Source: RPQJ01 sp963793675
GTDB taxonomy: Bacteria > Pseudomonadota > Gammaproteobacteria > Steroidobacterales > Steroidobacteraceae
Direction: 5' to 3'
Length of the DNA stretch: 64,000 bases
NCBI GenBank assembly: GCA_963793675.1
Contig: CAWCBA010000005.1
Span: forward strand, 186,001 to 250,000
Numbering within the stretch: the first letter of the stretch is position 1; each line of letters begins with the position of its first letter. The position numbers and the translations under genes are program-made. The notes under the pieces are model-generated. The model did not search any database. It was not told where the DNA came from and saw only the letters and a list, made by a program, of their open reading frames with translations. Shown in pieces: positions 9,947 to 18,556 of the stretch.

Positions 9947-11542
9947 TCAGCCTGAACCGACTCGTCGCGTGGCCGCCGACTCGGCCGCCGGCCGCATGTG
10001 TGCCCGCTCGAGCTTCACCGGGAAGCGACGGCGGATTTCGGCGTCGACGGCTTCGGCGATGTGCGACGGGAAGTTGTGGCCGAGGATCTCCTCGACCTTC
10101 GCCATGGCGCGCTGCGCGACGTCGAGTGCGCCCTGTTCGTTCCATTCGTTGGGACTCTTGCGGTCGCCGACGCCGGGATACAGGTACTCGGTCTGCATCA
10201 GCTGCAGGGTCTGGTCGCTGCCCAGGAAGTGACCCGGGCCGTTGAGGCACACGTCCTTGATCGTCTCGAACGACAGGCGCTCGTCGTTGACTTCGATGCC
10301 TTTGATGGTGCGCTGCGTGGCGCCGATGATGTCGTTGTCGATCACCAGGCTCTCGAGCGAGAAACCGAGCAGGCTCGCGTGCATGCCGGCCGACTCGTAG
10401 ATCATGTTGGCGCCCGCGTTGCCGACCAGCGCGTGGTTGAGCGCCTTCTCGGCGCCCGCCTGGCCGTCGGGCAGCTTTGAATCCGTCATGCCGGAGGCCG
10501 TCCCGCCCGTCAGGTCGTAGAAGTGCGCCATCTGGCCGGCGGCGGCAGAGAGCAGCGCCTGCTCGGGGCTGCCGCCCGACATCGCGCCGGTGCGCAGGTC
10601 GGACACGAAGCACCAGGTGCCGAAGATCGCCGGGTGGCCCGGCTTGATCGCGTTCACGTAGACGAGACCCGCCAGGACCTCCGCCACTTCCTGCGCCAGG
10701 GCGCCCGCAAGAGCCGCGGGTGCCGTTGCGCCGGCCTGGCCGGCCGAGAGCAGCAGCACGGGCATGCCGCCGCGGACCGCGACCTCGAGGCACTTGCAGG
10801 CGTCGGTCGCGAACTTCATCGGCGGGACGACGAAACAGTTCGACTGGCTGACGAACGGACGCTCGCGCCACTGCTGCTCGCCGCCGGCGATCAGGTGCAG
10901 CATCTCGAGGGAAGCCTCGACGTGTTCCGGCTGCACCCAGCTGCTGCCGACGTGCTTGGTCGTGGACGAGACGGCCGCGTAGCAGGTATTGAAGTCCATC
11001 TCGAACGGGTCGGGGATGTCGCGCGGCACGACTGCGCGCTGGAAGAAATGGATGTGCTCCATGACGTCGACGATGCGGCCGATGTCGAACAGGTCCTTGA
11101 TCGTCGATTCGCGGTAGCCGGTGCGTGGATCGACCATGTTGACGGCCGCGCCGGCCGTGCCGAAGTAGCTGCGCTTGCCCCAGGGCTCGAGGTCGTAACG
11201 CGGATCCTGCCCGTGCAGCACGAAGCGCCGGGCGGCCTTGGCCAGCGTGTCCTCGATCAGCGACGCGGGGAACAGCAAGCGACCGTTGTCGTTCAGCGTG
11301 CAACCGGCGCGGGTCAGGTACTCGACGCCGCTTTCCGGGGCGTCGGCCAGGCCGACCTCGGACAGCAGCCGCAGGGCCGTCCGGTGGATCTTCTGCACGT
11401 CATCCGGCGACAGGGGCTGGTAACGCCCGGATTCCATGCCGGGCTTCACGGGGCGGAGATGGTCGGGTAGGGGGCCCGCGCGCTGCGCCCTGCGGGCGTC
11501 GCGCCCGGACGGCCGGCGAGCCGGGGTCGGGGTATCCGTCAC
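9947..11542 (-). CDS. MttB-family (trimethylamine/betaine-type) methyltransferase, non-pyrrolysine
   Basis: Member of the MttB superfamily, whose characterised members transfer a methyl group from a quaternary or tertiary amine to a corrinoid protein. The start is taken as GTG 11542 because GGAG lies 6 nt upstream at 11549-11552; an in-frame TTG or ATG further up has no such site. The protein has about 531 residues. Typical features are the N-terminal helix RYQPLSPDDVQKIHRTALRL, GTAGAAVNMVDPRTG, and the barrel segment LVGNAGANMIYESAGMHASL. No in-frame TAG interrupts it, so it belongs to the non-pyrrolysine branch, as does the glycine betaine methyltransferase MtgB. No corrinoid protein (MttC/MtgC) or RamA-type activase is seen in the window. 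It is first in the operon with two dehydrogenases and diverges from the aldehyde dehydrogenase-cobST genes. Confidence 0.85.
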   Translation of the reverse strand: MTDTPTPARRPSGRDARRAQRAGPLPDHLRPVKPGMESGRYQPLSPDDVQKIHRTALRLLSEVGLADAPESGVEYLTRAGCTLNDNGRLLFPASLIEDTLAKAARRFVLHGQDPRYDLEPWGKRSYFGTAGAAVNMVDPRTGYRESTIKDLFDIGRIVDVMEHIHFFQRAVVPRDIPDPFEMDFNTCYAAVSSTTKHVGSSWVQPEHVEASLEMLHLIAGGEQQWRERPFVSQSNCFVVPPMKFATDACKCLEVAVRGGMPVLLLSAGQAGATAPAALAGALAQEVAEVLAGLVYVNAIKPGHPAIFGTWCFVSDLRTGAMSGGSPEQALLSAAAGQMAHFYDLTGGTASGMTDSKLPDGQAGAEKALNHALVGNAGANMIYESAGMHASLLGFSLESLVIDNDIIGATQRTIKGIEVNDERLSFETIKDVCLNGPGHFLGSDQTLQLMQTEYLYPGVGDRKSPNEWNEQGALDVAQRAMAKVEEILGHNFPSHIAEAVDAEIRRRFPVKLERAHMRPAAESAATRRVGSG

Positions 11543-11760
11543 GTGCAACTCCGTAGATTTCGGCGTCGGACAGGGAACCTGTTCGTGCGCCCGCAAGACT
11601 CGCACAAATTTGCGGCCAGCCGCCTAAAGTTTTATCTACCAACCGGGAAAAGCAGTCGCTCGGAAACTGTCCAGGCGACCGGCCGCGAAGCCCCCGAAAT
11701 CGTTAAACTTGCAGGCCGGTCGTCGCATCCTTCGATCCCCGCTCTCCCGAGGTCTCCAAT
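11543..11760. promoter_or_regulatory. Divergent intergenic region between mttB operon and ALDH-cobST operon
   Basis: This 218-nt gap must hold promoters for both divergent operons. It contains an inverted repeat, CCGCAA at 11591-11596 and TTGCGG at 11610-11615, separated by 13 nt. That spacing would suit a dimeric regulator. It also has an A/T-richer stretch around 11625-11642. I could not identify a convincing -10/-35 pair, and saw no glycine, SAM or cobalamin riboswitch core. Confidence 0.4.
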
Positions 11761-13257
11761 GTCCCTTCCGCAAAGCCACGCCGAGTGGCACCGCCTGGCC
11801 TCCGAGCTGCGCTATTCGACCGGTCACTTCATTCACGGCGAACACCAGGCTGGGAGCGGCGCGTGCTTCACGGTCGTCAACCCGGCCACGGCCCAGCCGC
11901 TTTGCGACGTGGCCGCCGGTGGTGCAGCCGAGGTCGACGCCGCCGTCGCGAGCAGCCTCGGCGCTCATCGTGCCGGCGCATGGCGCCGGATGGCGCCCCG
12001 CGAGCGCCTCGACATCCTGAACCGCCTCGCTGCGCTGATCGACGAGCACACCGCGCAATTCACGCTGCTCGATTCGCTGTGCATGGGCAAGCCCGTGCGC
12101 GACATGGTCGCCGTCGACGTGCCGCAGTCTGCGCTCACCTTCCGCTACTTCGCCGAACTCTCGGACAAGGTCGAGAGCAAGGTCACGGCCACGCCCGCCG
12201 ACGCGTTCCATTACACGTTGCGCGAGCCGCTCGGCGTCGTCGGCTGCATCACGCCGTGGAATTACCCGCTGATGCAGATCGCCTGGAAGATCGCCCCGGC
12301 GCTCGCCGCGGGCAACTGCGTGGTGCTGAAGGCGGCGGAGCAGGCCCCGCTGTCGGCGCTGCTGCTGGCCGAGCTGTTCGTGCGCGGCAGGGGCCCCGGC
12401 CGGCGTGCTGAACGTGGTGAGCGGCACCGGGATGGACGCCGGTGCGCCGCTCGCGCTGCACCCGGACGTTGCCAAGATCTCGTTCACCGGCTCGACCGTG
12501 ACCGGCAAGAAGATGCTGGTCTACGCGGGGCAGTCGAACATGAAGCGGGTCAGCCTCGAGTGCGGCGGCAAGTCACCGCAGATCTTCCTGGCGGATCTCG
12601 AGGACATGGACCGCGCGGTCACCTACGCCATCAATGGCATCTTCGGCGTGATGGGCGAAGTCTGCAGCGCGGGTTCGCGCCTGCTGGTCGACAGGCGCAT
12701 CGCAGCGGAATTCACGGCGACGCTTCATCGAGCGCGGTCAGAATGCGTACGTCGCCGGTGACCCGCTCGATCCCGAGACGAACATGGGACCGCTGGTGAC
12801 GAAGAAGCAGCACGAGCGGGTGCTGGGCTACATTGCCAAGGGCCGCGAAGAAGGCGCGAAGCTCGAGTTTGGCGGCGACGTGCCGGACCGTCCCGGCTAC
12901 TACGTCAATCCGGCGCTGTTCACCAACGTCGACAACCGCATGACGATCGCGCAGGAGGAGATCTTCGGCCCGGTCGCCACGCTGATCGAGGTGGACGGAC
13001 TCGACGACGCCCTGCGCGTCGCCAACGACACGGTCTACGGTCTGCAGGCATCGGTGTGGACGCGCGACCTGCGCTCGGCGCATCACGCCGTCCGCGAACT
13101 CGAGGCCGGCACGCTGTACGTCAACTGCTGGGATCATGGCGACGCCACCATGCCGTTCCTCGGCTACAAGCAATCCGGCCAGGGCGGCGACAAGTGCCTC
13201 GAGGGACTGCTGAGCTACACGCAGGTCAAGGCTGCGTGGATCCACCTGGGGTCTTGA
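11761..13257 (+). CDS. NAD(P)-dependent aldehyde dehydrogenase, betaine-aldehyde type, two frameshifts
   Basis: Aldehyde dehydrogenase of about 498 residues once two frame shifts are bridged. It starts at ATG 11761 (MSLPQSHAEWHRLASELR). The first shift (one base missing) is near 12390 in a G/C run, and the second (one base extra) is near 12718. All landmarks are present across the three pieces: TPWNYPLMQIAWKIAPALAA, the NAD site FTGSTVTGKK, the catalytic Glu in ECGGKSP, the catalytic Cys in GEVCSAGSRLLV, and EEIFGPVATL near the C terminus. The family includes betaine aldehyde and gamma-aminobutyraldehyde dehydrogenases. Next to betaine-demethylation genes, betaine aldehyde is a sensible guess but not proven. 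Only 1 nt separates its stop from the cobS start, so it probably heads an operon with cobS, cobT and the GFA-type gene. Confidence 0.8.
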
Positions 13258-13258
13258 G

Positions 13259-14242
13259 ATGACCGCTTCCGACGATCTCATTGCACTGCGGCCGGACATC
13301 GAAATCCCGGCGCGCGACTTTGGCGTGAACAGCGACATGCTGGTCCCCGCGTTTTCGCAGCACAGCGAATACGTGCCCGACCGCGACGACAGCTACCGCT
13401 TCGATCCCGACACCACGCTGGCGATTCTCGCGGGATTCCGCCACAACCGGCGCGTGATGGTGCAGGGCTACCACGGCACCGGCAAGTCGACCCACGTCGA
13501 GCAGGTGGCCGCGCGCCTCAACTGGCCGCTGATCCGCATCAACCTCGACGGCCACGTGAGCCGCATCGACCTGGTCGGCCGCGACGCGATCGTGGTCAAG
13601 GACGGCCGGCAGGTCACCGAATTCCGCGAAGGCCTGCTGCCCTGGGCGCTGCAGCGCCCGATCGCGCTGGTTTTCGACGAGTACGACGCGGGTCGTCCGG
13701 ACGTGATGTTCGTGATCCAGCGCGTGCTCGAAGCGAGCGGCAAGCTGACGCTGCTCGACCAGAACCGGATCATCAGCCCGCACCCTTACTTTCGCCTGTT
13801 CGCCACCACCAACACGATCGGTCTCGGCGACACGAGCGGCCTGTACCACGGCACGCAGCAGATCAACCAGGGCCAGATGGACCGCTGGTCGATCGTCACT
13901 ACGCTCAACTACCTCGATCACGACGCCGAAGCGGCGATCGTGCTGGCCAAGGCGCCCGCGTACGACACGACCGAGGGGCGGCGCACGATCATGGCGATGG
14001 TCCGCGTCGCCGACATGACGCGCAACGGCTTCATGAACGGCGACATCTCCACGGTGATGAGCCCACGCACGGTCATCGCCTGGGCGGAGAACGCGCAGAT
14101 CTTCGGCGACATCGGGCTCGCCTTCCGCGTCACCTTCCTCAACAAGTGCGACGAACTCGAACGTCCGACCGTCGCCGAGTTCTACCAGCGTGCCTTCGCC
14201 GCCGAATTGCCGGAGGCGATCACCCGCGTGAAGGTCGTTTGA
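13259..14242 (+). CDS. cobS: CobS-like cobaltochelatase AAA+ ATPase subunit
   Basis: AAA+ ATPase of about 327 residues, closely resembling CobS. CobS works with CobT to drive cobalt insertion into hydrogenobyrinate a,c-diamide by CobN in aerobic cobalamin synthesis. The N-terminal CobS motif DIEIPARDFGVNSDMLVPAF is present. Walker A is GYHGTGKSTHVE near residue 75, and Walker B is LVFDEYDAG near residue 139. The sensor segment FRLFATTNTIGLGDTSGLYHG follows. The start is ATG 13259, directly after the aldehyde dehydrogenase stop, and the end overlaps the cobT start. The large subunit CobN is not in the window. The pair could also serve another metallo-chelatase-like or MoxR/VWA chaperone role, but the sequence is CobS-like rather than generic MoxR. 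Confidence 0.88.
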   Translation: MTASDDLIALRPDIEIPARDFGVNSDMLVPAFSQHSEYVPDRDDSYRFDPDTTLAILAGFRHNRRVMVQGYHGTGKSTHVEQVAARLNWPLIRINLDGHVSRIDLVGRDAIVVKDGRQVTEFREGLLPWALQRPIALVFDEYDAGRPDVMFVIQRVLEASGKLTLLDQNRIISPHPYFRLFATTNTIGLGDTSGLYHGTQQINQGQMDRWSIVTTLNYLDHDAEAAIVLAKAPAYDTTEGRRTIMAMVRVADMTRNGFMNGDISTVMSPRTVIAWAENAQIFGDIGLAFRVTFLNKCDELERPTVAEFYQRAFAAELPEAITRVKVV

Positions 14243-16107
14243 GCAACCGGCCACACCAGGCGCCGCTCGCACCCGCAGAGCGCGGCGAGCGTGCGCTGGT
14301 GCAGACCACGCGTGCGCTGGCGGGAGCGAAGGAACTCGACGTCACGTTCGGACCGAGCCTGCCGGGCCAGTCAGCGAATTCGGTGCGGCTGCCGCCGGTG
14401 AAGTGGCCGCTATCCGCTGCCGACGCGGCCCGCGTTCGCGGCCATGCCGATCACCTGGCGCTGCGCAGCGCGTATCACGACCCGGCACTGCATGCCCGTT
14501 TCCGGCCCACCGGTCATCGCGCCCGGGAAATTTTCGATGCAGTGGAAGACATGCGTTGCCAGTCGCTGGGCAGCAATGTCCTCGCGGGCGTGGCGCAGAA
14601 CCTCACGGCGGCGCTGGTGGAGCAATTGACGCGCAAGACGGGTTCGACGCCGTTCGGCGCGCGCCCATCGCCGATGGCGCAGGCCCTGGCCCTGCTGGTC
14701 CGCGAAAGGCTCACGGGTCTGCCGTCGCCGCCAGCGGCGGCCGAACTCATGCTGCGCTGGCGGGACGACCTGCGTAAGCGTGCCGGCCGTGGCCTCGAGA
14801 CGCTCGCTGCCAGCGTCGGCGACCAGCAGCAGTATGCATTCGCGGTCCATGACCTCGTCGCAGACCTCGATCTCGGCCACGAACTCGGCGCAGCCGCCGA
14901 ACGGCGCAGGTCTGCGGTCAAGACGATCGAAGCCGTCGTTCCGGGTGACGACGCCGGTGCCGACCCGCTGGGAGCGGTGAAGAAGCAGGCGGGCGCAATG
15001 GAGCAGGACGCGCCCGAACTCAATGCGGGCGACGTCGTGGGCTCGCGACTCGATGCGAAGGACGAGCCCGAGCGCAAGCCGGAGGCCGAGCCCGCGGGTG
15101 AGCGCATGCAGCGCGAGCCGATGTACGACGATTCCGACCATCCGAACCGGCATTACCGGGTCTTCACCACGGCGCACGACGAGATCGTCGACGCGACGGA
15201 GTTGTGCACGGACGACGAAGTCGGCCAGTTGCGCGGCAACCTCGACCGCGAATCGCGCGCGTTGCAGCCGGCCGTCGCGCGGCTCGCGATCAAGCTCGAA
15301 CGCCTGCTGCTCGCCAGGCAGACGCGGCGCTGGCAGTTCGACCTGGAGGAGGGCACGCTCGACCCGGCTCGACTCGCGCGCGTCGTCACCGACCCGCTGG
15401 CGCCTCTCGCGTTTCGCGAGGAATCCGACACCGACTTCAAGGACACGGTCGTCACCGTGCTGCTCGACAACTCGGGCTCGATGCGCGGCCGGCCCATCAT
15501 GGTCGCGGCGCTCTGTGCCGACGTGCTCGCGCGCACGCTCGAGCGCTGCGGCGTCAAGGTCGAGATCCTCGGTTTCACTACCCAGAAGTGGAGCGGTGGG
15601 CAGTCGCGCGAAGACTGGCTCAAGGCCGGCCGGCCCACGGCGCCGGGCCGCCTGACGGACCTGCGTTACATCGTCTACAAGCCGGCGGACGTGCCGTATC
15701 GGCGCGCTCGCAGGCACCTCGGCGTGATGCTCAAGGAAGACCTGCTCAAGGACAACGTCGACGGCGAGGCCCTGCTCTGGGCACACGAGCGCCTGCTGCG
15801 CCGCAGCGAGCAGCGCCGGATCCTGATGGCGATCTCCGACGGCGTGCCGCTGTGCGAGGCGACGCTCTCGGCGAATCCCGGTGGCTACCTCGAACAGCAC
15901 CTGCGCAACGTAGTGAAGTGGATCGAGACCCGCTCGCCGGTGGAACTGGTTGCGATCGGCATCGGCCACGACGTGACGGACTTTTACCAGCGGGCAGTCG
16001 CGATCGCGGACGTCGCGCAGCTCGGCAACGCCATGATCGAGCAGCTCGCCGAGCTGTTCGTCGCGCCGGGCACGAAGTCGAAAGTCCGGGCGAGGAAGAC
16101 GGCATGA
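14239..16107 (+). CDS. cobT: CobT-like cobaltochelatase subunit with VWA domain
   Basis: About 622 residues. The start is taken as TTG 14239, which overlaps the cobS stop in a TTGA arrangement and has AAGG a few bases upstream. The N-terminal half is helical. The middle (residues about 250-300) is acidic and low-complexity, as in CobT. The C-terminal half is a von Willebrand A domain with a MIDAS motif, VTVLLDNSGSMRGRP (DxSxS). Family knowledge: CobT forms the ring complex with CobS that activates CobN. The gene is followed, with an ATGA overlap, by the GFA-type gene. Its position beside a corrinoid-type methyltransferase suggests that cofactor supply is tied to methyl transfer. That link is inference. 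Confidence 0.88.
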   Translation: MSNRPHQAPLAPAERGERALVQTTRALAGAKELDVTFGPSLPGQSANSVRLPPVKWPLSAADAARVRGHADHLALRSAYHDPALHARFRPTGHRAREIFDAVEDMRCQSLGSNVLAGVAQNLTAALVEQLTRKTGSTPFGARPSPMAQALALLVRERLTGLPSPPAAAELMLRWRDDLRKRAGRGLETLAASVGDQQQYAFAVHDLVADLDLGHELGAAAERRRSAVKTIEAVVPGDDAGADPLGAVKKQAGAMEQDAPELNAGDVVGSRLDAKDEPERKPEAEPAGERMQREPMYDDSDHPNRHYRVFTTAHDEIVDATELCTDDEVGQLRGNLDRESRALQPAVARLAIKLERLLLARQTRRWQFDLEEGTLDPARLARVVTDPLAPLAFREESDTDFKDTVVTVLLDNSGSMRGRPIMVAALCADVLARTLERCGVKVEILGFTTQKWSGGQSREDWLKAGRPTAPGRLTDLRYIVYKPADVPYRRARRHLGVMLKEDLLKDNVDGEALLWAHERLLRRSEQRRILMAISDGVPLCEATLSANPGGYLEQHLRNVVKWIETRSPVELVAIGIGHDVTDFYQRAVAIADVAQLGNAMIEQLAELFVAPGTKSKVRARKTA

Positions 16108-16504
16108 CGACCATGTCATCGCGGCTCGTGCCTCTGTGGCGAGACTGTCTTCGAAGTGCACGGCCCATTGCGCAACTCGATCGCCTGTCACTGCACGCAG
16201 TGTCGCAAGCAGACCGGACATTACCTGTCCGCCACGAGCGCTGCGAGCAGCGATTTCAAACTGCTGCGCGGCGAGCACGTGCGCTGGTATCGCGCTTCGC
16301 ACACTGCGCAACGCGCGTTCTGCTCGCAGCTGCGGGTCGACGCTGTTCTGGCAGGCGGATGCGAGTCCGGAGCGGATTTCGATCGCCACCGGCACGTTCG
16401 ACGGACCGACCGGCCTCGTCACCGAAGGCCACATCTTCTGCGCCGACAAGGGCGACTACTATGTGATTCCCGACGAGGGTTATCAGCGCGCGGGTTGGGA
16501 ATGA
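16104..16504 (+). pseudogene. GFA-family (glutathione-dependent formaldehyde-activating-like) protein with two frameshifts
   Basis: Zinc-binding GFA-family protein of about 132 residues if two one-base insertions are ignored. The ATG at 16104 overlaps the cobT stop (ATGA). The first shift lies at about 16122, within the first ten codons, after which the protein reads SCLCGETVFEVHGPLRNSIA and CHCTQCRKQTGHYLSA. The second lies at about 16331: the frame reads RAFCSQ, then CGSTLFWQADASPERISIA in the next frame. Both zinc-binding cysteine groups (CLCG, CHCTQCR, FCSQCG) are recoverable, which favours sequencing error over decay. The family was named for the condensation of formaldehyde with glutathione; that role is debated. 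Beside N-demethylation genes, formaldehyde handling is plausible. As written in this sequence it cannot make a full protein. Confidence 0.7.
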
Positions 16505-16529
16505 CGCCACACCGCGACAGGTGCACGCC

Positions 16530-17603
16530 ATGATTCCACGAACCATGAAAGCGGTTCTGCTCAAGGGCCACGGCGGCCTCGAGCAACTCGACTACCGCGA
16601 CGACGTGCCGGTGCCGACGCCCGCGGCGGGCGAGGTGCTGATCAGGATTGGCGCTGCAGCCGTCAACAACACCGACATCAACACCCGGGTTGGCTGGTAT
16701 TCGAAATCGGTGACGACGGCGACCGACGCAGCCGCGGCGCAGACGGCCAGCGCTGCGACGGACGGCGGCTGGGCCGGCAACCCGTTCGTCTTCCCGCGCA
16801 TCCAGGGCACCGACGCGTGCGGACGGATCGTCGCGGTTGGCGCAGGCGTGACCGAGGCAAGGATCGGGGAACGCGTACTGGTCGATCCCGTGCTGCGTCC
16901 AGCCGACGGATCATTGGCGAATGTCGGCTACGTCGGACTCGAACGCGACGGCGGTTTTGCCGAGTTCATCACCGTGCCAGCCGGCAATGCGTCCAGGATC
17001 GAGAGCGCATTGACGGACGTCGAGCTGGCCTCGTTTCCGTGCGCCTATGGCACGGCCGAGAACCTGCTCACACGTGCAGACGTCGTACCAGGCGAGAGCG
17101 TGCTGGTCACGGGTGCGTCCGGTGGGGTCGGTTCCGCGGTCGTGCAGCTGGCACGGTTGCGCGGCGCTCGCGTCATTGCGGTGACGACGCGCGACAAGGG
17201 TGGGGACGTGCTCGCGCTGGGCGCACAGCAGGTCATCGAGCGCGGCGCGGACCCGCTGCACGCGCTGGGCCGGGAATCGATTGACGTCGTCGTCGACGTG
17301 GTCGGTGGCGGCGCATTCGCCGGCCTGCTCGACGTCCTGAAGCGAGGCGGGCGCTATGCCGTCGCCGGAGCGATTGCCGGGCCCATCGTGCCGCTCGACC
17401 TGCGCACACTCTACCTCAAGGACCTGCAACTGCTGGGATGCACGGTGACGACACCGGCGGTGTTTGCCCGCCTCGTGGATCTGATCCAGGGGGGTGCGCT
17501 GCAACCGGTGATTCGCGCGGTCTATCCGCTCGCCGACATCGCGCTGGCGCAATCCGACTTCCTAGGCAAGGCGCAGACAGGCAAGATTGTGCTCGTGCCC
17601 TGA
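16530..17603 (+). CDS. Medium-chain dehydrogenase/reductase (quinone oxidoreductase / zinc-type alcohol dehydrogenase-like)
   Basis: MDR-superfamily oxidoreductase of about 357 residues. The start is taken as ATG 16530 (MIPRTMKAVLLKGHGG); ATG 16545 is an alternative. The GroES-like N-terminal half includes VNNTDINTRVGWY and FPRIQGTDACGRIVAVGAGV. The NADP-binding half has VLVTGASGGVGSAVVQLARL at about residues 190-209. The protein ends TGKIVLVP, as quinone oxidoreductases do. The structural-zinc cysteine cluster is not evident, so a zinc-free quinone oxidoreductase-like enzyme is more likely than a classical alcohol dehydrogenase. It starts 25 nt after the GFA-type gene and is followed 13 nt later by a LysR gene. 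The substrate is unknown. Confidence 0.8.
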   Translation: MIPRTMKAVLLKGHGGLEQLDYRDDVPVPTPAAGEVLIRIGAAAVNNTDINTRVGWYSKSVTTATDAAAAQTASAATDGGWAGNPFVFPRIQGTDACGRIVAVGAGVTEARIGERVLVDPVLRPADGSLANVGYVGLERDGGFAEFITVPAGNASRIESALTDVELASFPCAYGTAENLLTRADVVPGESVLVTGASGGVGSAVVQLARLRGARVIAVTTRDKGGDVLALGAQQVIERGADPLHALGRESIDVVVDVVGGGAFAGLLDVLKRGGRYAVAGAIAGPIVPLDLRTLYLKDLQLLGCTVTTPAVFARLVDLIQGGALQPVIRAVYPLADIALAQSDFLGKAQTGKIVLVP

Positions 17604-17616
17604 GGGGGAGAACCGT

Positions 17617-18549
17617 TTGCGCAACAAGATCGACCTGCGGAAGCTGCCGCCATTGAATGCCCTCAAGGGCTTCGAGGCCACGACGCGACGCGAAAGCGTG
17701 CGCGAGGCGGCCGAAGAGCTGTGCCTGACGCACCCAGCCGTGAGCTACCAGATCCAGGTGCTCGAGCAGGACCTGGGCGTGCCGCTCTTTTCCCGCACCG
17801 GGCGTTCCCTGGTCCCCACTGCAGAGGGTCGCTTGCTCTACAAGCACGTGCGCACGGCGCTCGAAACGCTGATCGAGGGTGCCGAGACCGTGCGCCGCAC
17901 GCGTGCAGGCACGCCGCTGCGAGTGCAGACGTACGTGACCGCGTCGATCCGCTGGCTGGCGCGCAAGCTGCCCGATTTCGTGGCGCGTCATCCGGACGTG
18001 CGGTTGCAGCTCAGTACCTGCGCATTCGAGTGGGATTTCGACGAATCGAGCGCCGACGTCGGGCTGGTGTACTGCGCGGAGACACCGGGCCCGGAATACC
18101 GTTGGGTGCCACTGTTCGAGTACACGCTGAAGCCCGTCTGCAGCCCGGCGCTCGCGGCCAGGCTCGGCCCATCACCCACGGCGGCGCAACTGCTCGGGCT
18201 CCCGCTGGTCGAGATCTACTCGGAGCAGCACAACTGGGACATCTGGTTCGAAGCGGCGCGGCTGCAGTACTCGCCGCGGCCCGCGATCGTCGTCGACACG
18301 CTCGCCGTGGCACTCGAGATTGCGCTGGAAGGTCGCGGCGTCGCGCTCGTCAATGGACCATACGCCGAGGACGACCTGGCGACGGGCCGGCTGGTGCAGC
18401 CGGTGCAGCACCAGGTGACCTGTCCCGGCGCATGGGGCGTCATCTGCCGCCAGGACGCCTACGCCGTCGAGCGCGTGAGGGCCTTCATGGACTGGCTAGG
18501 CGGCCTGGCCACGCCGATCCCGCCCATCCAGCCGGTCGAACCGGTCTAG
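17617..18549 (+). CDS. LysR-family transcriptional regulator, GcvA-like
   Basis: LysR-type regulator of 310 residues. The start is TTG 17617, chosen because the strong GGGGGAG site at 17604-17610 is 6 nt upstream and the protein then begins MRNKIDLRKLPPLNALKGFE. This RKLPPLNAL opening is typical of the GcvA branch. The winged helix-turn-helix occupies residues 8-67 (EELCLTHPAVSYQIQVLEQD). The effector-binding domain fills the rest, with the usual VALVNGPYAEDDLATGRLV near the end. It lies co-directionally behind the MDR gene rather than divergent from a target. GcvA controls glycine cleavage in other bacteria. A role in regulating the glycine/C1 genes of this island is therefore reasonable but unproven. 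Confidence 0.88.
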   Translation: MRNKIDLRKLPPLNALKGFEATTRRESVREAAEELCLTHPAVSYQIQVLEQDLGVPLFSRTGRSLVPTAEGRLLYKHVRTALETLIEGAETVRRTRAGTPLRVQTYVTASIRWLARKLPDFVARHPDVRLQLSTCAFEWDFDESSADVGLVYCAETPGPEYRWVPLFEYTLKPVCSPALAARLGPSPTAAQLLGLPLVEIYSEQHNWDIWFEAARLQYSPRPAIVVDTLAVALEIALEGRGVALVNGPYAEDDLATGRLVQPVQHQVTCPGAWGVICRQDAYAVERVRAFMDWLGGLATPIPPIQPVEPV

Positions 18550-18556
18550 CTGTTCC

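Noticed and set aside
9947..11542. A pyrrolysine-containing MttB.
   Set aside because: No in-frame TAG is present, and no pyl genes are in the window.
11543..11760. A riboswitch (glycine, SAM or cobalamin) ahead of the ALDH-cobST or mttB operon.
   Set aside because: None of the conserved core sequences could be found by reading both strands.
13259..16107. A generic MoxR/VWA chaperone pair instead of CobS/CobT.
   Set aside because: The N-terminal IPARDFGVNSDMLVPAF motif and the overall lengths (327 and 622 residues) match CobS and CobT specifically.
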